Source: CAZUGO01 sp964619935 (lineage in GTDB: Bacteria > Planctomycetota > Phycisphaerae > UBA1845 > CAIVHJ01). From it: a stretch of 19,878 bases of DNA. Both the position numbers and the translations under genes were made by a program. The notes below the pieces were generated by a model. It was not told the DNA's origin. It did no database searches and saw only the letters and a program-made list of their open reading frames with translations. The stretch spans positions 1 through 19,878 of the forward strand of contig CAZUGO010000088.1 in NCBI GenBank assembly GCA_964619935.1, read 5' to 3'. This document shows positions 1-6,251 of this stretch, piece by piece; position 1 is the stretch's first letter; each line of letters begins with the position of its first letter.

Positions 1-3000
1 CGTCGCCTTGTCATGGTCGTTCACGGTGATGCACAGCACGCCGCTCGTCGGGATCGGCGCGCCGGCCGCGGCTTCCGCTTTCGCGAAGGCCATGCCGAAG
101 CTCTCGTCGAAACCCATGACTTCGCCGGTGCTGCGCATCTCAGGACCCATGACCACGTCGACCCCGGGAAACTTGTCGAACGGGAAGACCACCTCCTTGA
201 CGCTGACGTGGCTGAGCCGGCGGGCCGGATCGTAGCCGTAGCGCCGCAGGACCGCCGGGAGCGGGTTTCCAAGCATGACCTCCATCGCCACCTTGGCCCA
301 GGGGATTCCGGTGGCCTTGCTGACAAAAGGGACCGTCCGCGATGCCCGCGGGTTGGCCTCGATGACATAGACCCGCCGGCTCTTGATCGCGAACTGGATG
401 TTCATCAGCCCACAGACGGCCAGCCGCCGGGCCAGCAATTGGGACTGGCGGCTGATCTCGTCGACCAGCGCAGGCGAGATCGAGTAGGGCGGCAGGGCAC
501 AGGCACTGTCGCCGGAATGAATCCCGGCCTCTTCGATGTGCTCCATGACGCCGCAGACCACACTGCAGCCGTCGGGCAGACCCAGCCCGTGGTCGGAAAC
601 CACGTCGACATCCACCTCGATCGCGTCCTGCAGGAACTGATCGATCAGCAGGGTCAGCGGTCCTCCGTGTCGGGCGGCGGCGGCCGAAGCCGATTCCATG
701 TAGCGGCGAAGATCTTTCGCGGTGTTGCAGACCTCCATGGCCCGCCCGCCGAGGACGTACGAGGGCCGCACCAGCACCGGGTAGCCCAGATCCTCGGCGA
801 TCCCGATGGCGTGCTCCGTGTCGTGCGCGGTGGCGCTCGGCGGTTGGACCAGCCCCAACTCGTTCAGGACCGCTTGAAAGTGGGCCCGCTCCTCGGCCAG
901 ATGAATCGACGACGGCGTGGTTCCCAGGATCGGCAACCCGGCGTCCTGCAGCCCCTGGGCCAGATTCAGCGGGGTCTGTCCGCCGAACTGCACGACGATG
1001 CCGCGCAGCCCCGGCCGCAGCAGTTCGCAGATGTTGAGGACGTCCTCGAGCACCAGGGGTTCGAAGAACAGCATGTCGCTGATGTCGTAGTCGGTGCTGA
1101 CCGTTTCCGGATTGGAATTGATCATCACGGCGGCGTGTCCCAGGGCACGGACCGCCTGGACCGCGTGGACACAGCAGTAGTCGAATTCAATGCCCTGGCC
1201 GATGCGGTTGGGCCCGCCACCGAGGATGACGACGCTGGGCTGGTTGGGGACGTGGGCCTCGTTGTCGATGACCCATTGGCCGTGGAGCCGATAGGGGCGC
1301 TCGTGGGTGGAGTAGAAGTAGGGCGTGTACGCTTCGAATTCGGCGGCGCAGGTGTCGACCGCCTTGTAGCAATGGCCCAAGTGACCGGCCCGCAAGGTCC
1401 GCAGGTCGGCAATGTCACAATCCCAGGCTCGCGACAGTTGGAAGAGGCTGTAGCCCATCTGCAAGGCCCGGCAGTAGACAGCCTCGGCATCGGGGTGCCG
1501 CAGACCCGTCCGCATGATGACGTCTTCGAAATCCACGAGTTCCTTGATCTGGGCCAGGAACCACGGATCGATGCGGGTCAGTTCGTTCACCTGATCGATC
1601 GACCAGCCCATCTTGAATGCGTAACGAATGTAATACAGCCGGCCCTGGCAGGGGTGCAGGAGCTTCTCGCGGACGGCTTCTGAGGGGATCGGCCAGCGCT
1701 CCGCGGTAGCCTCCTGCCAGTCGTGCAGCGGCTCGCCCAGGCGGCGCCCCTTCAGGCCGCCCGGCGAACCCGGCAAGGCATCGGGTTGCTGTTTGTAATG
1801 GTGGTCCAGCCAGGCATCCTGCCGGTCCAGGCCGAGGCCGTTGCGGCGGATTTCCATGGAGCGGATGCACTTCTGGAGGGCTTCCTTAAACGTTCGGCCC
1901 AGGCCCATCGCCTCCCCGACCGACTTCATTTGGGTGGTCAGCGTCTCATCGCATTCCGGGAATTTCTCAAAGGTCCACCGTGGAATCTTGACGGCGCAGT
2001 AGTCCAGGGTGGGCTCGAAACACACCGGCGTCTCGCGGGTAATGTCGTTGGTGATCTCGTCGAGGCAATAGCCGATAGCGAGCTTGGCCGCGATCCGGGC
2101 AATCGGAAAACCGGTGGCCTTGGAGGCCAGCGCCGACGATCGCGACACCCGCGGGTTCATTTCGATGGCCAGCATCCGGCCCGTCCCGGGGTCGACGGCG
2201 AACTGCACATTGGACCCGCCCGTCTCCACGCCGACGGCCCGCATGATCGCGATGGCCGCGTCGCGCATGGCTTGGTACTCACGATCGGTCAGTGTTTGAG
2301 CGGGGGCTACCGTGATGGAATCACCGGTATGCACGCCCATGGGGTCCATGTTCTCAATGCAGCAGACCACCACGACGTTGTCGCGGCAATCGCGCATCAA
2401 CTCCATCTCGAATTCTTTCCAACCGTACAAGGATTCCTCGATGAGCACCTCGCGGTTCCGCGAGGCGTCTAGACCGCGCCGGACCAAGACCTCGAACTCG
2501 CTGGGGGTTCGGGCCAGCCCGCCGCCGGTGCCGCCGAGCGTGTAGGCGGGTCGCAGGACACAGGGGAGCCCGATCGTCTGAATGATCTCCCGCGCCTGGC
2601 CCTCGGTGTGGGCGACCCCCGAGCGCGGCACGTTCACGCCCGCCTGTGTGACCACCTCCTTGAAGGCGGTCCGGTCCTCGGCGCGCCGGATGGTCTCGGC
2701 GTCTGCCCCAATCAAGACCACGCCGTGGCGGCTGAGAATGCCGCGCTCGGTGGCCTCCATGGCGCAGTTCAATCCGGTTTGTCCGCCCAGGGTGGGCAGG
2801 ATCGCGTCCACGGGAGTGCCGATGGCACGCTCGTGCTCGAGAATCTTGTCGAGGCTGGCGGGGGTCACCGGCTCCAGGTAGGTGCGATCGGCGACCTGCG
2901 GGTCGGTCATGATGGTGGCGGGGTTGCTGTTGAGCAACACCACCGCCACCCCTTCCTCACGGAGTGCCGCGCAGGCCTGCGTGCCGGAGTAGTCGAATTC

Positions 3001-3072
3001 GCAGGCCTGCCCGATGACAATCGGACCGGACCCGATAATCAGGACGCGCCTAATGTCCGGGCGTTTGGGCAC
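1..3072 (-). CDS. carB: Carbamoyl-phosphate synthetase large subunit (3' end outside window)
   Basis: The enzyme makes carbamoyl phosphate from bicarbonate, glutamine-derived ammonia and two ATP, feeding pyrimidine and arginine synthesis. The reading frame is open from the GTG at 3072 to base 1 (1024 codons). The protein starts with MPKRPDIRRVLIIGSGPIVI, the usual CarB N-terminus. The first ATP-grasp half contains GGQTGLNCA, YGWKEFEMEL and EMNPRVSRSS (M at residue 305). The second half begins near residue 615 (VILGGGPNRIGQG) and contains VLGGRAMEV and IEANPRASRT. The allosteric MGS-like domain has just begun (TSGVLCITV) when the window ends, so roughly 110-130 residues are missing. GTG is chosen because AAGGGA lies 6 nt upstream and the family N-terminus follows directly. 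The start lies inside the upstream PEGA gene (23-nt overlap), which suggests translational coupling. The linker at residues about 405-470 is longer than in E. coli. carA is not visible in the window. Confidence 0.97.
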   Translation of the reverse strand, partial: MPKRPDIRRVLIIGSGPIVIGQACEFDYSGTQACAALREEGVAVVLLNSNPATIMTDPQVADRTYLEPVTPASLDKILEHERAIGTPVDAILPTLGGQTGLNCAMEATERGILSRHGVVLIGADAETIRRAEDRTAFKEVVTQAGVNVPRSGVAHTEGQAREIIQTIGLPCVLRPAYTLGGTGGGLARTPSEFEVLVRRGLDASRNREVLIEESLYGWKEFEMELMRDCRDNVVVVCCIENMDPMGVHTGDSITVAPAQTLTDREYQAMRDAAIAIMRAVGVETGGSNVQFAVDPGTGRMLAIEMNPRVSRSSALASKATGFPIARIAAKLAIGYCLDEITNDITRETPVCFEPTLDYCAVKIPRWTFEKFPECDETLTTQMKSVGEAMGLGRTFKEALQKCIRSMEIRRNGLGLDRQDAWLDHHYKQQPDALPGSPGGLKGRRLGEPLHDWQEATAERWPIPSEAVREKLLHPCQGRLYYIRYAFKMGWSIDQVNELTRIDPWFLAQIKELVDFEDVIMRTGLRHPDAEAVYCRALQMGYSLFQLSRAWDCDIADLRTLRAGHLGHCYKAVDTCAAEFEAYTPYFYSTHERPYRLHGQWVIDNEAHVPNQPSVVILGGGPNRIGQGIEFDYCCVHAVQAVRALGHAAVMINSNPETVSTDYDISDMLFFEPLVLEDVLNICELLRPGLRGIVVQFGGQTPLNLAQGLQDAGLPILGTTPSSIHLAEERAHFQAVLNELGLVQPPSATAHDTEHAIGIAEDLGYPVLVRPSYVLGGRAMEVCNTAKDLRRYMESASAAAARHGGPLTLLIDQFLQDAIEVDVDVVSDHGLGLPDGCSVVCGVMEHIEEAGIHSGDSACALPPYSISPALVDEISRQSQLLARRLAVCGLMNIQFAIKSRRVYVIEANPRASRTVPFVSKATGIPWAKVAMEVMLGNPLPAVLRRYGYDPARRLSHVSVKEVVFPFDKFPGVDVVMGPEMRSTGEVMGFDESFGMAFAKAEAAAGAPIPTSGVLCITVNDHDKAT

Positions 3073-3487
3073 TGGGGTTCCCTTCGAACACGGCCCGGTC
3101 ACGAAGCTCCATCCCCCGCTCGACCAAGTCCTCCGAGGCGGGCGGCTGGAGCGGCTGCAGCGACTCCGTGGGGATGTGGTGGTGGTCGCGAATCTCTGCC
3201 GGGCACAGCACCTCTGCAAAGAAGTCAACAGGGAAGTGCTGGTACCAGGGCGGCCGGATGACCACGTGGGTGGACCGTGGCTCGTAGCCCTCCAGGCGAT
3301 AGACCACGTCGTAATCTCCGTACCACGTGAAATCCACCGTTGCCGGAGTGCGGCCGATTTCGCGGTCGTTCAGAAACAACCGGGCTCCCGGCGGCAGGGT
3401 GGTGAAGGTCGCGGTGCGACGGACGCATCCGCCCGCTGCCACGCCCAGCAGGGTCAGTCCGATCACGGCATTCCAGCGCCTGTTCAT
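3050..3487 (-). CDS. PEGA-domain putative lipoprotein
   Basis: A 145-residue protein. The ATG at 3487 is preceded by AGGAG at a good distance; a longer in-frame start upstream lacks family support. Residues 4-20 are hydrophobic and end in AAGGC, so Cys21 is a plausible lipidation site although the lipobox is not ideal (A at -3 instead of L). Residues about 26-78 form a PEGA-type beta domain (TTLPPGARLFLNDREIGRTP, then YRLEGYEPR), found in surface and envelope proteins. A conserved-looking PPWYQHFPVDFFAEVL segment at 79-94 follows, then a polar tail. The gene sits 14 nt after the phosphoesterase and its last 23 nt overlap the start of carB, so it is in the same transcript. Function is unknown; the PEGA domain suggests an extracytoplasmic surface or scaffold role. 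No catalytic motif is visible. Confidence 0.85.
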   Translation of the reverse strand: MNRRWNAVIGLTLLGVAAGGCVRRTATFTTLPPGARLFLNDREIGRTPATVDFTWYGDYDVVYRLEGYEPRSTHVVIRPPWYQHFPVDFFAEVLCPAEIRDHHHIPTESLQPLQPPASEDLVERGMELRDRAVFEGNPSAQTPGH

Positions 3488-3501
3488 GGCATCGCTCCTG
3501 G

Positions 3502-3975
3502 TTACAGCGTGACAATATCCGCTCGCATCAGGTCGGTGTTCAGGATGGCCACGGTACACCGATCGTTGACCCAGCCGCAGCACTCTCCGGGATTCAGGTA
3601 CAGGGTTCCGTCCTGCCGCTCGTTGACCACCTCGTGGGTGTGACCGGTGATGACCACGTCGGCGTCGGCAAGGTCCTCGGAGCGGAGCCAGTCGATGAAG
3701 TGGTGCACCACCAGTCGGCGGCCGGCCATGGTCACCTTCAGCGGACCCTCCTTGATCTGCGGCAGGACCCGCCGCAGGCCCTCCCGCTCGCCGTCGTTGT
3801 TGCCGTAGGTCACATAAATCGGGCCGCCGTAGCGCAGCAGTCGGCGGGCGGCGAATGGGGCGACCAGATCGCCGGCGTGAATGATCGCCTGCACGGCCCG
3901 GCGCGCAAACAGATCGATCGCCCGATCAATCATCGGCAGCCGGTCGTGGGTGTCGGAGACGACGCCAATGAGCAT
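3502..3975 (-). CDS. YfcE/MJ0936-type metallophosphoesterase
   Basis: A 157-residue cytoplasmic protein of the small calcineurin-like phosphodiesterase family. All metal-binding blocks are present: D8 and H10 (SDTHD), D36 (HAGD), N60 (YGNND), H91/H92 (VVHHF) and H112/H114 (GHTHE). Family members hydrolyse phosphodiesters or phosphomonoesters with Mn or Ni at a two-metal centre; the physiological substrate cannot be read from sequence. The ATG at 3975 gives the canonical N-terminus MLIGVVSDTHD. An in-frame upstream extension to 4128 would overlap the end of glyA and shows no family similarity. The Shine-Dalgarno is weak (CAGG). The gene lies 82 nt after glyA and 14 nt before the PEGA lipoprotein, consistent with one operon. 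Confidence 0.93.
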   Translation of the reverse strand: MLIGVVSDTHDRLPMIDRAIDLFARRAVQAIIHAGDLVAPFAARRLLRYGGPIYVTYGNNDGEREGLRRVLPQIKEGPLKVTMAGRRLVVHHFIDWLRSEDLADADVVITGHTHEVVNERQDGTLYLNPGECCGWVNDRCTVAILNTDLMRADIVTL

Positions 3976-4018
3976 GCCTGCAACCTGTCTGTGCGGCCGG
4001 CGGGTGTCGGCGGTGTTG

Positions 4019-4052
4019 CTGACGATCGCAACGCAAGCGCTGCCGAGGGCCG
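4019..4052 (-). other. Possible mRNA hairpin between glyA and the phosphoesterase
   Basis: On the minus-strand transcript, bases 4043 to 4028 can fold as GCAGCG-CUUG-CGUUGC. This is a six-pair stem (one G-U) closed by a G-C pair over a CUUG tetraloop, a stable loop class. No U-run follows, so it does not look like a rho-independent terminator. It could stabilise or process the operon mRNA. A short hairpin in GC-rich DNA can arise by chance. Confidence 0.3.
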
Positions 4053-4057
4053 CCGCC

Positions 4058-5314
4058 TCAGGGTGGCGGAAACTGCCGGCACAACTCCAGCACTGCGCCG
4101 CGGGTCTTGCCGATAACGGCCGGGTCACCCTGGCTGCCCAAGACCTCGCTGATCCAACCGGCCAGCGCTTTCATCTCCGGTGCTTTCATGCCGCGGGTGG
4201 TCACCGCCGGCGTGCCGATGCGCAGCCCGGAAGTCTCGATCGGCTTGCGCTCGTCGAACGGGATCATGTTCTTGTTCGTGATGATGTTTGCCTGTTCCAG
4301 CCAACCTTCCGCGTCCTTGCCGGAAACCTGCGGATGCGACGGCCGCAAGTCGACGAGCATCAAGTGGTTGTCGGTGCCGCCGGAGACCATCCGCAGCCCT
4401 GCGGCCTGGAGGTGTTCGCACAGCGCCCCGGCATTGTCGAGAATCTGTTGTTGGTAGGCGCGAAACGGCGGCCGGAGGGCCTCACCAAAGGCGACGGCTT
4501 TGGCGGCGATGACATGCATCAGCGGCCCACCCTGGATCCCTGGAAACACCCGGCTGTCGATTACCTTGGCGTGTTCGGCCGTACACATGATCATGCCGCC
4601 GCGGGGACCGCGGAGGGTCTTGTGCGTGGTGGTGGTGACGAAGTCGGCCACCGGCACCGGGCTGGGATGCAGCCCCGCAGCCACCAGGCCGGCAATGTGG
4701 GCGATATCGGCCATGTGCCAGGCACCGACTTCGTGGGCAATCTCGCTAAACGCTGCGAAGTCGATGGTCCGGGGATAGGCCGAGGCACCGGTGATCAGCA
4801 GCTTGGGTCGATGAGCGCGGGCCAAGGCGCGGACCGCGTCCAGATCAAAGGTCTCGGTCGGCCGGCTGACGCCGTAGTGCACGATGGTGTACAACAGCCC
4901 GGTGATGTTGATGCGCATGCCGTGGCTGAGGTGGCCGCCGTGGGCCAGGTCCAGCGACAGGATGGTGTCCCCCGGCTGGAGACAGGCGAGATAGACCGCG
5001 GTGTTGGCCTGGCTTCCGGAATGGGGTTGGACGTTGACGTGGGCGCAGTCGAACAACTGGCGCGCCCGCTCGCGTGCCAAGTCTTCGACGGTGTCCATGT
5101 TCGCGCACCCGCCGTAGTAGCGACGACCGGGATAGCCCTCGGCGTACTTGTTGGTGAAGATAGACCCGGTGGCCTGCAACACCGCCGGCGAGACGTGATT
5201 CTCAGAGGCGATGAGTTCTACGGTGTCTTGCTGGCGGCGATGTTCGCGATCGAAGGCTGCGGCGACGGCAGGATCGACCCGGCGCAGTTCGTCGAATGAT
5301 GGTCGGTTTCCCAT
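4058..5314 (-). CDS. glyA: Serine hydroxymethyltransferase
   Basis: A 418-residue, full-length PLP enzyme that interconverts serine plus tetrahydrofolate with glycine plus methylene-tetrahydrofolate, the main source of one-carbon units. Family blocks are intact: ELIASENHVS (33-42), NKYAEGYPGRRYYGG (55-69), HSGSQAN (98-104), DIAHIAGLVAAG (203-214) and the PLP-lysine motif TTTTHKTLRGPRGG with K232 as the Schiff-base lysine, followed by FPGIQGGP. The ATG at 5314 is preceded by GAGGA, and the TGA stop of the upstream lipoprotein overlaps this Shine-Dalgarno (gap 6 nt), so the two genes are tightly coupled. The C-terminus LCRQFPPP matches the usual end of the family. Confidence 0.98.
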   Translation of the reverse strand: MGNRPSFDELRRVDPAVAAAFDREHRRQQDTVELIASENHVSPAVLQATGSIFTNKYAEGYPGRRYYGGCANMDTVEDLARERARQLFDCAHVNVQPHSGSQANTAVYLACLQPGDTILSLDLAHGGHLSHGMRINITGLLYTIVHYGVSRPTETFDLDAVRALARAHRPKLLITGASAYPRTIDFAAFSEIAHEVGAWHMADIAHIAGLVAAGLHPSPVPVADFVTTTTHKTLRGPRGGMIMCTAEHAKVIDSRVFPGIQGGPLMHVIAAKAVAFGEALRPPFRAYQQQILDNAGALCEHLQAAGLRMVSGGTDNHLMLVDLRPSHPQVSGKDAEGWLEQANIITNKNMIPFDERKPIETSGLRIGTPAVTTRGMKAPEMKALAGWISEVLGSQGDPAVIGKTRGAVLELCRQFPPP

Positions 5315-5320
5315 GGGTCC

Positions 5321-5866
5321 TCAGTCGGTTCCGCCGGCGAGTCGGGCCTCGATGCCTGCCAGGATCTCACGTTCCAGGCGATGGTCCTGGGCGGTCGTGC
5401 TCCAGACCACCTGGCCGCCGTCCGCCCGACCTTGGGTCTCCTGCAGGGGGGTTTGGTTGGGGACGTCGTCCACCGATTCGCGCCGTGGGTAGGCCAGCTT
5501 GCTGACCATGTCGCTGCGCTGGATCTTCACTCCGCACTCGACTTGCACGCTTCCGCCGTGCGGGCGGACGCGGATTTCGGCGATGCGGCGCTGCTGTCTC
5601 GGGGAACTGATGGCCGCGCCCAGCAGCCGCGGCGGTTCAGAGTACGGTTCCTCGGTCGGTGATGAACGGATCACGCCAGCTCGCGGATTGGACTCCTCAA
5701 TGTGAAAGTACTCGCGTAGGGTTGCCTCGGCGGCGGCGAATACCGCGGGCCACTCGCCCTGAACCACGCGGCTCTGGTGCTGGCGCGCGGTGCCGTCGGC
5801 GGTGCAGCTTGCTGCGGCAAGTGCAGACGGCAACACGATGATCCACACTGAAGGCATCCGCACCAT
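5321..5866 (-). CDS. Putative lipoprotein of unknown function, first gene of the glyA-carB transcript
   Basis: A 181-residue protein. The N-terminus MVRMPSVWIIVLPSALAAASC is a typical lipoprotein signal with Cys21 as the lipidation residue. The ATG at 5866 is chosen because GGGAG lies 5 nt upstream; a GTG two codons earlier and an ATG three codons later are alternatives. After the signal, residues 36-70 (GEWPAVFAAAEATLREYFHI, then NPRAGVIRSSP) look like a compact alpha/beta domain of the kind found in small planctomycete envelope lipoproteins, followed by a beta-rich stretch (RIAEIRVRPHGGSVQVECGV) and a charged tail. I cannot assign a known family. It is separated from glyA by 6 nt and is probably co-transcribed with it. 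Confidence 0.8.
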   Translation of the reverse strand: MVRMPSVWIIVLPSALAAASCTADGTARQHQSRVVQGEWPAVFAAAEATLREYFHIEESNPRAGVIRSSPTEEPYSEPPRLLGAAISSPRQQRRIAEIRVRPHGGSVQVECGVKIQRSDMVSKLAYPRRESVDDVPNQTPLQETQGRADGGQVVWSTTAQDHRLEREILAGIEARLAGGTD

Positions 5867-5884
5867 GGCCACTCCCGGCCCGTT

Positions 5885-5912
5885 ATTATCGACGGCGGGC
5901 GCAGATTATCAA
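5885..5912 (-). promoter_or_regulatory. Candidate promoter of the lipoprotein-glyA-carB transcript
   Basis: Reading the minus strand, TTGATA (5912-5907) and GATAAT (5890-5885) are separated by 16 nt, each matching five of six consensus bases. Initiation would fall near 5878, giving a leader of about 12 nt that just contains the GGGAG ribosome-binding site of the lipoprotein gene. Confidence 0.5.
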
Positions 5913-6120
5913 GGCACGCTGCCACCGGCAACTCGGGACCGCGGTCGGGAGCGGCGCCGCGCGGCCGAATGGCGTAGGCGCGGGCGTCAGTCGCGTAATC
6001 GGACCTGATCGGGAGTGACGGTCGCAAGGTCCCCGCTCCGCAACGTCATGCCGCCTCGGGCTCAAAGATCCGAGACCCACGGCCGCTCGTGACTATAATC
6101 TGCCGGGGAATTCGGGTTGC

Positions 6121-6149
6121 TTGATGGGCCATCCGGCCAGTGATAGAAT
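6121..6149 (+). promoter_or_regulatory. Sigma-70-type promoter of clpC
   Basis: TTGATG (6121-6126) and TAGAAT (6144-6149) are separated by exactly 17 nt. This is the best-placed -35/-10 pair upstream of clpC. Transcription would start near 6156, leaving a leader of about 95 nt. The spacer contains GGCC-atcc-GGCC (6127-6138), a small palindrome that could also be a protein site. Confidence 0.55.
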
Positions 6150-6169
6150 TCATACAGAAACTGCAAGAG

Positions 6170-6202
6170 CCTCATGACGATACCTGAGGTAGTGTCATGG
6201 GG
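6170..6202. promoter_or_regulatory. 33-bp interrupted palindrome in the clpC leader, candidate operator or mRNA hairpin
   Basis: The dyad is centred on G6186. The inner arms are ACCT (6182-6185) and AGGT (6187-6190); the outer arms are CCTCATGAC (6170-6178) and GTCATGGGG (6194-6202). Of 16 base pairs, 13 are Watson-Crick, two are G-T and one (A6180/G6192) is a mismatch. It begins about 14 nt after the predicted start of transcription, a normal position for a repressor operator. As RNA it could form a long stem upstream of the ribosome-binding site. Confidence 0.55.
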
Positions 6203-6251
6203 CACCAGGCGGGCGGGGATGACCCGGACGCACAAGCAAGGAGAGTGTTGC

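Larger units (their letters stand above)
5867..6251. other. 385-bp divergent intergenic region between the lipoprotein operon and clpC
   Basis: No convincing gene lies here; short ORFs in it lack family similarity and codon support. It holds a minus-strand promoter candidate at 5885-5912, a perfect TATAAT at 6094-6099 with no good -35 partner, a well-formed plus-strand promoter at 6121-6149 with a small GGCC-atcc-GGCC palindrome in its spacer (6127-6138), a 33-bp palindrome at 6170-6202, and the clpC ribosome-binding site at 6238-6243. I saw no CIRCE element and no CtsR heptad repeat, the usual clpC operators in other phyla. Confidence 0.7.

Noticed and set aside
13..1683. 556-residue open frame on the plus strand opposite carB
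   Set aside because: Composition is typical of antisense frames (D, H, R, G, V rich) and carB is unmistakable on the other strand.
3881..5299. 472-residue open frame on the plus strand opposite glyA
   Set aside because: glyA is complete and certain on the minus strand; the plus frame is a codon-bias shadow.
6094..6099. Perfect TATAAT as an alternative clpC promoter
   Set aside because: At 16-18 nt upstream there is no -35-like sequence (CGAGAC region), so the pair at 6121-6149 is preferred. It could still be a minor promoter.
6174..6251. Upstream ATG that would extend ClpC by 26 residues
   Set aside because: The extension is not family-like, starts inside the palindrome, and the ATG at 6252 has an AAGGAG site and the canonical MFERFT start.
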